Both the position numbers and the translations under genes were made by a program. Source: Gracilibacillus dipsosauri (GTDB lineage: Bacteria; Bacillota; Bacilli; Bacillales; Amphibacillaceae). From it: a DNA stretch of 64,000 nucleotides. Within the stretch, counting starts at the first letter, position 1. The number at the start of each line of letters is the position of its first letter. The notes under the pieces are model-generated. The model worked only from the letters and a program-made list of their open reading frames with translations. It was not told the origin of the DNA and did no database searches. Shown here one piece after another: positions 38,001 through 45,939 of this stretch. The DNA is taken from the NCBI RefSeq assembly GCF_003176895.1, contig NZ_QGTD01000013.1, positions 235,324-299,323 on the forward strand, written 5' to 3'.

Positions 38001-38479
38001 CTTAAGGCATGTTCCCCCATTGATTGATGCTTAAAGCGATCCATTTCCATCAATTGTGCGGTGACTTGCTCTGGCGTAATACAGTAACGTTTAAATTCTA
38101 TCATCATTTCTTCTAACTGTTCGATAAAGCCTTGTTTTTCTACTGCCTTTTGAAAAACCTTCCAATCTGATGTTCTTTGTTCGATTATTTTACGTAACAT
38201 CATTTGAATCCCTGTGGAAGTAATAAATTTCTTTGTTGCCCCTCCTGTTTGTTGCATAACCCTCCAAGCTAATCTTGAAAAACTATAGATTTGGGCACGT
38301 ATGGATCCATTTAGCTCTGGATCGTTTAGTAAGGCATATTCTTGTTGGAACGTCATTTGGTCTGGAACTAAATAAATAATTGGCGATCCCTGAGGGTTTT
38401 GCTGAAGCTTATTTTTTATCTCCATTAAACATTGTTCACTTTTATTTACAGTAGAGCTACCTACAATAAAACGTAACAT
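35006..38479 (-). CDS. addB: ATP-dependent helicase/deoxyribonuclease subunit B
   Basis: 1157 residues. Family landmarks include YLVPDQMTF, QIYSFSRLAWRV, KAS-type SRLEMFYRCSYQHFARYGL with the first Fe-S Cys, the nuclease core (LRIIDYKSS) and the C-terminal CTFCSFRSVCQF cluster Cys triad. The N-terminal ATP-binding loop is unusual: where B. subtilis AddB has GRSGSGKT, this protein has GSSTVNKS, losing two Gly but keeping Lys-Ser. First gene of addBA, following an extended -10 promoter. Confidence 0.95.
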   Translation of the reverse strand: MLRFIVGSSTVNKSEQCLMEIKNKLQQNPQGSPIIYLVPDQMTFQQEYALLNDPELNGSIRAQIYSFSRLAWRVMQQTGGATKKFITSTGIQMMLRKIIEQRTSDWKVFQKAVEKQGFIEQLEEMMIEFKRYCITPEQVTAQLMEMDRFKHQSMGEHALRNKLDDLYYVYHHLVKELEGNYIDSEDQLQLLTKKLVESNFLEETEVYIDGFHRFTPQELLVIEAMLQKAQNVTITLTMDQADEIIAEPLDLFYQTKETFLQLEQLAQKHSIKIEKETLSKQTKENTAFIHLDQHFDSRPAVPYEKKAPIRMAEAVHPRAEVEGVAQEIIKLVRDENYRYRDIAILLREPDVYHDLITTVFDDYQIPIFVDEKRTMLHHPLIECLRSLLDLIEGDWRYDAVFRVLKTGLIPEGKEQPRLDQEAIDELENYVLEYGIRGKNRWTNDQPWVFQRFKGFDESAQTDREMAIQERINAYRMQVVDALAPIDQAIKEAKTIEQKAIVLYQWLEEMQIPKHLEKIREQYDEEGLVEKGREQDQVWDAVIQLLEEITEIAGEEETDLKLFRSILESGFESLQFSHVPPSLDHVVVGSIDRSRMQGVKCALLLGVNEGTWPMKQSSDGIITEEERALLQDNGFQLAEGSKRQLLDDWFYVYLAFTLPEDYLWISYPISNSEGKAKVASSLIKRMEELFPQQWDKILLQDPEEMTDARRFVTTPRKTRGALTSQLARQLRGYPIDPIWQNVLNWYIENIEDKLTNQRVLRGLFYQNKPTNLSSTTVEKMYPEKIKASVSRLEMFYRCSYQHFARYGLGLEERQTYKLDAPDIGQLFHEALKQITEWIQKDGLRFADIHEQEARNYANKAISYLAPVLQHQILHSSKRYQYIQRKLEGIVARATFILSEQSRLTNFSPVGLEVGFGYPNQLDPLEIPLTDERKLLLRGRIDRIDQATDEEQLYLRIIDYKSSAKGLNLAEVYYGLALQMITYLNVVLLNAEKWLGQKATPGGVLYFHVHNPMLSLSESLADEKINAELFKQFKMKGLLLDQENVVKMMDTSLESGRSNVIPAGFSKSGKFYKGSKVAEEEVFQDLQAYIRQLMKNAGLSMIEGNLELNPFQKQDQTACTFCSFRSVCQFDSTLPENNYRRLQDLQDEEVTEAIKRGEL

Positions 38480-38512
38480 TCAAGCACCTACTCTCTGTCC
38501 TCTCTTTTACTC

Positions 38513-38521
38513 ATTATACCA
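38513..38521 (-). promoter_or_regulatory. Extended -10 of addB promoter
   Basis: TGGTATAAT on the minus strand about 35 bases before the addB start. No clear -35. No ComK box (AAAA-N5-TTTT) was seen near it. Confidence 0.5.
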
Positions 38522-38577
38522 AACTAATGTTCTTTTGTTTAGTGGAAAAATCTCGGCTGTATTCTTTGGAACAAAGA

Positions 38578-38618
38578 AAAAAGTAGAGGGCCAAGTAAGC
38601 TTGTGCCTTCTACTTTTT
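38578..38618 (-). terminator. Terminator after the signal peptidase gene
   Basis: AAAAAGTAGA-GGGC / GCC-TTCTACTTTTT long stem; on the minus strand it ends in TTTTTTC. Confidence 0.75.
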
Positions 38619-38657
38619 GATTTATTATCGTGCTAACGGTCCGTAATATCTCTCACT

Positions 38658-39206
38658 TTATTGGATAAATTGAAAATTAAGATCTGACATCGGCCAATAA
38701 AGGACATCTACTTTACCAACGACTGAACTTTGATCTATAAAGCCTATTTCTCTACTATCAAAGCTTTTGGTGCGATTATCCCCTAATACAAACAGCATAT
38801 TTGGTGGAACTTTACTTTCACCTGTTAACTCCTCTAAGGTAAACTCGTCCGTTAATGGTCGTTCTTCACTTTCACGGAATGGTTCTAAATATGGTTCTTC
38901 TACTGGATTTCCATTTAAATAAAGCGTATCGTCCCGATAGGCAATGTGATCACCTGGTATCCCAATTACACGTTTAACATAATCCTCTTCTTTATTCGCA
39001 TGAAAGACGATGACATCAAACCGTTCTATTTCTTTTAAGTCATATATCATTTTATTCACCATTAATAGATTCCCATCATGTAAAGTAGGTTCCATTGACT
39101 TGCCATTTACCACATAACTTGCAAATAAATAGGAGCGAAAGAAAAAAGCAAGTAAAAGTGCAAATAACACAACTCTAACAATCGGCCATATTCTTTTTTG
39201 TTTCAT
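38658..39206 (-). CDS. sipV: Type I signal peptidase
   Basis: 182 residues behind GGAGGG. One N-terminal anchor helix (about 8-27), catalytic Ser in NGKSMEPTL (about 38) and Lys in DYVKRVIGIPGD (about 78), then GDNRTKSFDSREIG. It cleaves signal peptides of exported proteins on the outer membrane face. Small bacillary type (SipS/T/V). The sipV symbol rests on synteny with yhjE and addB, not on sequence alone. Confidence 0.93.
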   Translation of the reverse strand: MKQKRIWPIVRVVLFALLLAFFFRSYLFASYVVNGKSMEPTLHDGNLLMVNKMIYDLKEIERFDVIVFHANKEEDYVKRVIGIPGDHIAYRDDTLYLNGNPVEEPYLEPFRESEERPLTDEFTLEELTGESKVPPNMLFVLGDNRTKSFDSREIGFIDQSSVVGKVDVLYWPMSDLNFQFIQ

Positions 39207-39269
39207 AATATTCCCTCCAAAGGGATTAATATTACTAATTTACCCCCATTCCATCAACTTTAATCCTTT

Positions 39270-39929
39270 TTATTTCCAATTTTTTCGTTCTGCACGTTTT
39301 TGTAATCGTTTCTCTAAATACTTTCCAAATATCCAAATAATTGCAATCCCTATGGCTACTAAAATAGTCTTTACCGGATTTTGCGCAAAGGAAACGATAC
39401 TATCTCCAATATAGGATACAGTGAAAATCATTACCGATTTCCCTAACAAAACCGCTAATGCAAATTGATAAAGACTAATCCCCGACAATGCTGCAACCAA
39501 ATTAATAATGGCCGAAGGCGAAAACGGAAAGCATAGTAATAAAAACAATGGACCAAATCCATGCTTTTCTAACCAATTCATGACTTTCTTGACTTGTTTA
39601 TTTTTTCGAATCCATTTCAATAAACGTATATCCTTAAATCTTCGGACGATCATAAAAACTACGATAGCCCCCATACTTGCCCCACTCCATGAAAGGAGAA
39701 ATCCCTCTAACAGTCCGTACGCTGCAGCATTCGTCATGACAAAAACAACTAAAGGTAAAAATGGCAAAAATGCCTCCAAAAATGGAAGTAAAAAGCCTGG
39801 AATTGGTCCTAGGCTTTCATAGCTTCTAAGCAGGAAGGAAACAAGTCGGTCAAAATCATTTGCTTCAATTAATTGTTTGATTTCTTCTATATTAATATTG
39901 TCAATATTACTTATATTATATGTAAACAT
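39270..39929 (-). CDS. yhjE: TVP38/TMEM64 (DedA-like SNARE-associated) membrane protein
   Basis: 219 residues. Five or so hydrophobic segments with the family core GASMGAIVVFMIVRRF, then the hairpin FLLLCFPFSPSAIINLVAALSGISLYQFALAVLLGK. VTT-domain proteins are implicated in lipid movement across the membrane. Same neighbourhood as B. subtilis yhjE next to sipV. Confidence 0.87.
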   Translation of the reverse strand: MFTYNISNIDNINIEEIKQLIEANDFDRLVSFLLRSYESLGPIPGFLLPFLEAFLPFLPLVVFVMTNAAAYGLLEGFLLSWSGASMGAIVVFMIVRRFKDIRLLKWIRKNKQVKKVMNWLEKHGFGPLFLLLCFPFSPSAIINLVAALSGISLYQFALAVLLGKSVMIFTVSYIGDSIVSFAQNPVKTILVAIGIAIIWIFGKYLEKRLQKRAERKNWK

Positions 39930-40149
39930 AAATAAATGAACCCCTCTTTAACAAATCTTTGGAAAAAAGTTTGCTGGAATCATATTTATCCTTATTTTAA
40001 TACTTTTTAACTGATTTTCCTAACAGAAAATGTTAGTGTGTTTTTAATTAAGCACCATTATCTATATACTTCCTTCTCTATAATTTATATCGGGGGTATC
40101 TCACTAATTTTTATTTTATTTGTTCTATTGCTTTTATCTCGGTTCTTTC

Positions 40150-40251
40150 TCGTGGTATTGGTATTATTGCCTAGATATAATTCTTTACCTCTGTTTTCTC
40201 TCGTGGTATTAGCATTATTGCCAAGATATAGCTCCTAATCTTGATTAGCTC
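40150..40251. repeat. Tandem duplication, 51-bp unit, two diverged copies
   Basis: TCGTGGTATT at 40150 and 40201, followed in both copies by ATTATTGCC and AGATATA; the 3' half of the units is more diverged. The 39930-40340 gap holds this duplication, the upstream region of yhjE and the cwlJ terminator; I see no gene in it. Confidence 0.75.
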
Positions 40252-40311
40252 AAATTAACATTTATTCTATTACCATGATACTTACTATTTCTCATTTTAC
40301 TTCATATAAAA

Positions 40312-40340
40312 GAAAAAAACCTCCACAGCTGTGGAGATTT
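40312..40340 (-). terminator. Terminator after cwlJ
   Basis: Perfect 8-bp palindromic stem CTCCACAG / CTGTGGAG, followed on the minus strand by GTTTTTTTC. It begins directly after the cwlJ stop. Confidence 0.8.
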
Positions 40341-40781
40341 TCACCATCTATAGACACCTTCACACGTATTAGCTTCCGGTTCATAGTAACAATGTTGTTT
40401 AAATTGGCCGGTAAAAGGTTGGCCATACCAAGTAGGTGGACATACATCATATGGATTAAAATACCATAGTGCAAACTTAGAAGGATGTTGACGCCAATAA
40501 TCTAATGTTTGTTTGGCTAGTCTTTTTTCTTTACTCCTTGCTCTGTTGTAAAAAACATTTCCTTTTTGTACCGCTTCGAACGAGTAATTTCCTCCCTGTA
40601 CTTGATAAATAACATCTGGTATAGATGTTAAGCCTTGGAAATCTAAGCAACCGGCTTTTAAGCGATTTACAATAACATTACCGACCATAAGCATTCCTAA
40701 AGCACCTTCACCTTCGGCTTCAGCCCTCATCATCCTTGCCATCAAAGCAACATCACTATCGGTATATTTAACTCTTGGCAT
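40341..40781 (-). CDS. cwlJ: Spore cortex-lytic enzyme CwlJ
   Basis: 146 residues behind GAGGTGAT. Hydrolase_2/SleB-type catalytic domain: DVALMARMMRAEAEGEG (catalytic Glu), GNVIVNRL, FEAVQKGNVFYNRAR, SLWYF-like ALWYFNPYDVCPPTWYGQPF and CEGVYRW. No signal peptide, as expected of CwlJ, which is placed on the cortex by coat assembly and degrades cortex peptidoglycan on germination. GerQ is not adjacent. Confidence 0.92.
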   Translation of the reverse strand: MPRVKYTDSDVALMARMMRAEAEGEGALGMLMVGNVIVNRLKAGCLDFQGLTSIPDVIYQVQGGNYSFEAVQKGNVFYNRARSKEKRLAKQTLDYWRQHPSKFALWYFNPYDVCPPTWYGQPFTGQFKQHCYYEPEANTCEGVYRW

Positions 40782-40800
40782 CTTTTATCACCTCTACATG

Positions 40801-40808
40801 ATTGTATG
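40801..40808 (-). promoter_or_regulatory. Possible sigma-E -10 of cwlJ
   Basis: CATACAAT on the minus strand fits the sigma-E -10 (CATANNNT), 20 bases before the cwlJ start. The -35 match is weak, so this is tentative; cwlJ is a sigma-E gene in B. subtilis. Confidence 0.35.
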
Positions 40809-40890
40809 AGGAAAGCCTTGCAAAAATGTAGATTGTATCAACTGAGTCAAAATTGAAAGGTTGCCCTATTCTGCTTGATTAACCAGTCCA

Positions 40891-42219
40891 TTACTTTGGT
40901 ATCGAGTTTTCAGCATTAATATAACCTGCTCCATATATATTATGGTCACGGTCTTCCCATAAATCGGTACCGTTTTTCAGTAATTCTTTTATTTCATCTG
41001 GCGTTAATTGAGGATTTTGCTCTTTGATCAAGCTCACAATTCCAGCACAAATAGGGGTTGCCATCGATGTACCTGACATGACAAAGTAATCCCCATCGAC
41101 GCGATTGTATTTTTGCAATCTGTCTATATAAGAATTTGGTGAACGCAATGATATAATGTCAACACCTGGTGCCAAAATATCTGGCTTTTCTTGCCCATAA
41201 ATGGTTGGACCTCTGCTTGAAAAGCTAGCTACCTCATCATCACTTCGTGTATCTCGAGTATCACGATCATTTAAGGCTCCAACAGTTATAACAAGATCAC
41301 TGAGGCCAGGACTTGAAATACTCTGTGGATCTGGACCACTGTTGCCAGCTGCTGCGCAAACAATAATCCCACTGCTCCATGCTTCTTCAACAATTTGTAC
41401 GAGAGGATCCTGATCCTCTTCCCCATAATCATACGGTTCGGTTCCTAGAGACATACTAATAATGTCTATTGGACTATCGGAATTGCTTTCATTATATTGA
41501 ATGCACCACTCTACACCTTGCATAATGGTATCTAAAGAGCCCGCTCCCGTGTCATTTAAAACTTTTACTCCCGCTACACTGGCTGCTGGAGCGGGCCCCA
41601 TATATTTCTCGGATGAAAGAGATCCATCTCCTGCTGCATCCCCAGCACAATGTGTTCCATGGCCATTATCATCATAAGGTTCGGAACGATAATTAATAAA
41701 ATCTACAAAATCAGTAATTCTCCCTGATAAGTCTTGATGTGGGTAGATTCCAGTATCTAGTATCGCTATCTTTGTCCCTTTACCAGTTAACATGGTATTA
41801 TTGCGAACCACTTGCTTTGCATTAGCTGATTCCACTGCGACGTCTAGTAATGCATGAACCTCTCTATTTTTATAAACCTTCTTCACATGTTTACAATTAG
41901 TTAGCAATATCTCCAAACTGTCTGGAGTCATATCAGCTGAGCAACAAGAAATTCTAGAATAATATTGGTATAACTTATTTTTTCTATGACTATTGATAAT
42001 TCCCTCTATTTGATGACAACCAGACTCATAAGCCTCTTGATGAAACTGTACAATGACAGATATTTTCTTCTTCTGTTTTAACCTATTCTCTAATACTCGG
42101 TGTAAAAAGCACGGTGTAAATTTTAGAGGCTTATAGAGATTAACTAACTCATTGCGCAGAGGACGATCTAATTTACTCGCATAGTTTCGTACTGTCTGAA
42201 TCATGGAATAGCCAAACAA
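40891..42219 (-). CDS. aprX: Intracellular subtilisin-like serine protease AprX
   Basis: 442 residues, the same length as B. subtilis AprX. Start is TTG 42219 behind GAGGGG, giving MFGYSMIQTVRNYASKLD as in AprX. Subtilisin triad: Asp in AILDTGIYPHQD, His in NGHGTHCAGDAAGDG, Ser in VMSGTSMATPICAG; oxyanion Asn in AAAGNSGP. No signal peptide, so cytoplasmic; AprX is a stationary-phase protease. Confidence 0.95.
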   Translation of the reverse strand: MFGYSMIQTVRNYASKLDRPLRNELVNLYKPLKFTPCFLHRVLENRLKQKKKISVIVQFHQEAYESGCHQIEGIINSHRKNKLYQYYSRISCCSADMTPDSLEILLTNCKHVKKVYKNREVHALLDVAVESANAKQVVRNNTMLTGKGTKIAILDTGIYPHQDLSGRITDFVDFINYRSEPYDDNGHGTHCAGDAAGDGSLSSEKYMGPAPAASVAGVKVLNDTGAGSLDTIMQGVEWCIQYNESNSDSPIDIISMSLGTEPYDYGEEDQDPLVQIVEEAWSSGIIVCAAAGNSGPDPQSISSPGLSDLVITVGALNDRDTRDTRSDDEVASFSSRGPTIYGQEKPDILAPGVDIISLRSPNSYIDRLQKYNRVDGDYFVMSGTSMATPICAGIVSLIKEQNPQLTPDEIKELLKNGTDLWEDRDHNIYGAGYINAENSIPK

Positions 42220-42410
42220 ATTATCCCCTCATTTCTACCTTTTTTACAAGCTATGAGAGCATAGAGGGTTTGGCATTTATGATTGTCTATAAATCTTTCA
42301 AAAAAGGCAAATGAACAAAATAGGATTGAACGTACCACTCACATCTGCTCATCCTCTAACGACCCCATCGAGTTTCATCCTTGCTATAAATTCTCTTTAA
42401 AGTGTGTGCA

Positions 42411-42444
42411 GAAAGAGTCGCTACCTAGATGATAACGACTCCTT
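42411..42444 (-). terminator. Terminator after comK
   Basis: GAGTCG-TTA / TAG-CGACTC stem on the minus strand followed by TTTCT. Confidence 0.6.
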
Positions 42445-42447
42445 CTT

Positions 42448-43005
42448 TCACATATGTCTATTTTTAATACCTGGCTCTTTTCGTTTCCATCCAGATTCAG
42501 CAACATAGTGAGATAATTGAAGGACATCCTCCATTTTGTTCCCTAGTAAGTATCGGTATTGAGCAGTACGGTAAATTTGATTAATGATCGTTGCATAGGA
42601 AATATCTAAGGTGATGGTGCGGTTGTTTTTAAAGATGATTTTGGAGCGATTTCGTTCAAGCTTTTCTGCTTGTTGAACATGAGAGTGAGCAATCCATGAA
42701 CAGGATTTCCTTAATGGAGATTCGACAGGAAAAAAATACATGCCACTCATTCGATCTATGGCAATGGGTGGCTTATGTGTAATACCTGTGAGCATTCGTG
42801 AACCTTCAATTAACCCTCTTAAACTTATACCGAATTCTCTACAGGTAATATCCATAACTTTCTGAGCACTATGAGTTGTTTCATAATCATCCTCTTCGTC
42901 ATATTCCATAACCTTAGTTAAATAGTCTCCCTCCTCTCTCTCACCGATAACGGCTAATGTACTTGGACTAATTTCCGTAAGTCTCTCTTGTAATGTTTCC
43001 ATCAT
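42448..43005 (-). CDS. comK: Competence transcription factor ComK
   Basis: 185 residues. AAAGGAGG precedes tandem ATGs at 43005 and 43002; either may be used. Conserved ComK segments are visible: CREFGISLRGLIEGSRMLTGITHKPPIAID, MYFFPVESPLRKSCSWIAHSHV, ISYATIINQIYRTAQYR. ComK is the master activator of late competence genes and binds AT-rich boxes. The N-terminal 40 residues are more acidic than in B. subtilis. No exact AAAA-N5-TTTT box was found in its own upstream region, so autoactivation is unproven here. Confidence 0.9.
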   Translation of the reverse strand: MMETLQERLTEISPSTLAVIGEREEGDYLTKVMEYDEEDDYETTHSAQKVMDITCREFGISLRGLIEGSRMLTGITHKPPIAIDRMSGMYFFPVESPLRKSCSWIAHSHVQQAEKLERNRSKIIFKNNRTITLDISYATIINQIYRTAQYRYLLGNKMEDVLQLSHYVAESGWKRKEPGIKNRHM

Positions 43006-43205
43006 TAATTCCTCCTTTTGTGTGGTTTGGTTTAAAACCACCTATAATGTACCAATATTTGATAAAATATGATAGAAAAATTAGGTAAATTTACTTAGAC
43101 TATTAAATTTTCCATGAAATCGATCAAAATGTGATAAAATCTATGTAGCAATTATTCACTCATTAAGGATGTTTTCAAAAATTTGAATCAAGTGTGGTGA
43201 GAAAT

Positions 43206-43664
43206 ATGTGGAGAAAGATACTACTTAAAAAGAAGCCAGAAGATAAGCACCCTGTAAAAGAAATATCTTATGCTCAAATGAAAAAAGCCATCCAAGAATA
43301 TAGTCTAGAGCTACCGAAAAACATCCCTTTACAAGTTCTGATTAAAGATGACTTGTCGGTTGATCACACGCTTCTTCTTCCATACCTTAAGGCGATACCG
43401 AAAAAAACATTTTACATGTCGAAGGAAACATATGATTTATTTGAAGAAGAAGAACGACATATTGCCGTTGCATTGGATCAAGTCCAACGAGCAGTAGATC
43501 AATATATTGCACAAAAGAAATCGTTACCAATTATTGATCATGATCCGTATCGAAAGGTTAGCTTCTTCAAGCTTGAGCAATTGAATCTCATACAGGAACG
43601 ACCAGAAATTGATTTTTTCATAACAGACCAAGAATATTTAGTCACTACAAAAAAGCCTCAGTAA
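43206..43664 (+). CDS. DUF3939-like protein
   Basis: 152 residues from ATG 43206 behind GGTGAG; an upstream GTG is less suited. Basic N-terminus, then a soluble alpha/beta segment (EYSLELPKNIPLQVLIKDDLSVDHTLLLPYL), a helical EEEERHIAVALDQVQRAVDQYI, and a C-terminus ending in TTKKPQ. No signal or membrane helix. I assign DUF3939 by overall resemblance; function unknown. Divergent from comK. Confidence 0.6.
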   Translation: MWRKILLKKKPEDKHPVKEISYAQMKKAIQEYSLELPKNIPLQVLIKDDLSVDHTLLLPYLKAIPKKTFYMSKETYDLFEEEERHIAVALDQVQRAVDQYIAQKKSLPIIDHDPYRKVSFFKLEQLNLIQERPEIDFFITDQEYLVTTKKPQ

Positions 43665-43682
43665 TTTGTACTGGGCTTTTGA
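43651..43682. terminator. Bidirectional terminator
   Basis: AAAAGCCTCAGTA / TACTGGGCTTTT stem containing the DUF3939 stop codon, between convergent genes. Confidence 0.8.
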
Positions 43683-43700
43683 ACTATATGGAACGAATGC

Positions 43701-44636
43701 TTATGCCTGAAAGATTAAATTCTCCCACTCGCTCTCTGCATGTGTAATAGTATGTACAATATCTTTTTCAAGTTTCTTTAACTGTGTCACTGTTTGTGAT
43801 ACCTTTTCCCGCATACTATTTACTTCATTAGCAGATTGATTAATTTTATCCTGTACGAACCAATCCATTACTAAACCATCTAAGAAATAATCAGCAAAGG
43901 TGAGTCCACCTGAGATATTTATATCTGCTTGAAAAGATTCACCGATATCTGCTAATTCGTGAGAAAATTTCCTTAATAAACGCTGGGCATTGTGACTAGA
44001 ACGTCTAGCATCATCTATGTGGCTATGCTTTAGAGAAGTGGAGATAAAACCGCCACCAAACATATCCGCAGTTCCCCAATTTTTGGCTTTATCTAAGGAT
44101 ATGCTAGCATTATTTAGTGCGGACTTCACTTGGTCACCAGCTTGAATCGCTTCCGCTATTTCTTTTTTCTCGTCTTTTAATGTACCTAGATGTTCTAATA
44201 ATTGAAGGGCTTCTTTTCCCTTTGGATCATTTGTATTTAATAATTGCTCGTATTTTTCCTTTAACAGTTGATGAAATCGAGTGTCAGGATCACCTAATTC
44301 ACGAATTTGTTGATTAATGACCTCCAAATCCTCTTTCAAGTCATTAACCGCTTCCTTGGCCTCTTCATATTGAAGCTGGGCGATTGCTAGCTCCTGTTTT
44401 TCTTTATCTAATTTTTCAAGTTTTTTACCTGATAATGTATAAAATAAATTCGCTACACTAAATCCTTCTAGCTTCTCAACATCTACTTTTTCCTCTTGTA
44501 GCTTGTGATAGAGATCCTCTTGTCGATTGGTTAATTGATTTAATTCTTCTGTCAATTTCTTCTTTTCCCTTTGAAGGCGCATTACCTTCCGTTTCTTTTC
44601 TTGTTCTTCTACTAGTTTTTGATCATATACGTCCAT
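43701..44636 (-). CDS. Cytoplasmic coiled-coil protein of unknown function
   Basis: 311 residues behind GAGGTGATG. Residues 1-115 are a strongly charged heptad-rich coiled coil (VEEQEKKRKVMRLQREKKK start), interrupted by a conserved-looking GFSVANLFYTLSGKKLEKL hairpin; a second helical part (about 115-180) leads to a globular Gly-rich region (GTADMFGGGFISTSLKHSHIDDARR) and ends with another coiled coil. No membrane segment or known enzymatic motif. I do not recognise a named family. It precedes the M48 peptidase gene by position only (33 bases downstream of its stop). Confidence 0.75.
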   Translation of the reverse strand: MDVYDQKLVEEQEKKRKVMRLQREKKKLTEELNQLTNRQEDLYHKLQEEKVDVEKLEGFSVANLFYTLSGKKLEKLDKEKQELAIAQLQYEEAKEAVNDLKEDLEVINQQIRELGDPDTRFHQLLKEKYEQLLNTNDPKGKEALQLLEHLGTLKDEKKEIAEAIQAGDQVKSALNNASISLDKAKNWGTADMFGGGFISTSLKHSHIDDARRSSHNAQRLLRKFSHELADIGESFQADINISGGLTFADYFLDGLVMDWFVQDKINQSANEVNSMREKVSQTVTQLKKLEKDIVHTITHAESEWENLIFQA

Positions 44637-44669
44637 CTTTCATCACCTCTATTCATTATACGAATGAAA

Positions 44670-45833
44670 TCATGGATTGGTTTCACGTTTAATCATTTCT
44701 TGCTCTATTCGAACGATTCGGTCTGCTATTGATGGATGGGACGAGCGAAGTAATTTTATCCAAGTAGCAGGAGATATATCTGTCTTTGATTGCTCTGCTA
44801 ATTGATAATAGCTTGCTAAGGCTGGATTTAAATCTTCTGTATGTTCTATTGCATATTGGTCTGCTGCTTGCTCCATATGACGTGAAATAAACAGGGATAA
44901 CGGCTCTGTAATAATAAGTACTATATTGACAGTCAAAAATAATTTCAACAGCACTGTTAAGCTCGGTGTTTGTTGTTGTTTAGTCCAACGAGTGCTAAAT
45001 TTTTGCAGGAACAATAATAAAACTAATCCGAGTAATAAGTACAAGCCCGTACCAATGTAAACATGGTTATACAAGTAGTGGGCAATTTCATGTGCCATAA
45101 TAAATAATATTTCAGCACTTTCCATTCCTTTGAGCATCGTATCCCAGATCACAATTCTAGCATTATCAAAAATACCCGTAACATAAGCATTGTAGGTGGA
45201 TACCTTCTCACTTTTATGAACAACTAATAAGTCGACATCATTTAATCCCGCATTTCCCGTTAGCTCTACTATTTCATTGCGTAAATTACCTTGTTCTAAA
45301 GGAGAAAAATCATCAAATAATGGATCAATCAACACTGGTTGAATAAACACCATGAAAATAACCGCTGGAATCAACCATAACCAAAGCATAAACCCCCATA
45401 TTTTTGGCCATTGCTTCATGATTATTGAAGCGATATAAAAAATAATAACAAGCACAAGTAAAGTGATGAATGAGCTAATGAGACGTTCTAAGAGCCATGG
45501 CCAGAACAACTGTGTTCGTGTGCCCTCATTTCTAGAAATCATATACCAGAGCACACGAAAAGGGAGATGAATGAGAAAATCGATGAGCATAATCACTGCA
45601 GCAAGGAAAAATGTTCGGAGAAGCAATGAATAACGCTCCATCCATTGGTAGGAAGCTTTTCTTTTCAAAAGTAAAACAGGTACAAGAAGCTGTAATGGTA
45701 GCATGGAAAAGTAAAAGGCATGTGAGAGAGCACCATAGCGAGAATTACCGAAGGACTCTAGTGGATAATAAAAAAAGAAATAAACAAACAGTACGGATAC
45801 ATACAAGCCATAAGTAATGATTAGCTTCTTCAT
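44670..45833 (-). CDS. yhfN: M48 family membrane metallopeptidase (YhfN-like)
   Basis: 387 residues behind AAGGAGG. About six transmembrane helices; the zinc-binding HExxH is HEIAH (about residue 245) in the segment [14 protein letters not shown], with the downstream Glu in EQAADQYA. Resembles the CAAX-processing Ste24 type and B. subtilis YhfN. It probably cleaves membrane proteins. Next to lplJ and yhfH as in the B. subtilis yhf cluster. Confidence 0.9.
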   Translation of the reverse strand: MKKLIITYGLYVSVLFVYFFFYYPLESFGNSRYGALSHAFYFSMLPLQLLVPVLLLKRKASYQWMERYSLLLRTFFLAAVIMLIDFLIHLPFRVLWYMISRNEGTRTQLFWPWLLERLISSFITLLVLVIIFYIASIIMKQWPKIWGFMLWLWLIPAVIFMVFIQPVLIDPLFDDFSPLEQGNLRNEIVELTGNAGLNDVDLLVVHKSEKVSTYNAYVTGIFDNARIVIWDTMLKGMESAEILFIMAHEIAHYLYNHVYIGTGLYLLLGLVLLLFLQKFSTRWTKQQQTPSLTVLLKLFLTVNIVLIITEPLSLFISRHMEQAADQYAIEHTEDLNPALASYYQLAEQSKTDISPATWIKLLRSSHPSIADRIVRIEQEMIKRETNP

Positions 45834-45872
45834 CTACTTCCTCCTTTCCTATCCTCTTACGCTTACCTAATG

Positions 45873-45906
45873 TAAAAAGGCTGTAGCCAAGAATGGCACA
45901 GCCTCT
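45873..45906 (-). terminator. Terminator after lplJ
   Basis: AGGCTGT-GCCA / TGGC-CAGCCT stem; minus-strand tail is TTTTAC. Confidence 0.75.
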
Positions 45907-45939
45907 TGTATGCTTCCATCAATCGCTAACTAGATGCCA

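Noticed and set aside
40038..40238. 66-codon open frame with a hydrophobic, repeated sequence
   Set aside because: The frame runs through the 51-bp duplication, has no ribosome site, and its apparent peptide repeat simply reflects the DNA repeat.
43006..43190. ComK autoactivation boxes
   Set aside because: Several AAAA and TTTT runs occur upstream of comK, but none has the exact A4-N5-T4 spacing, so no K-box is claimed.
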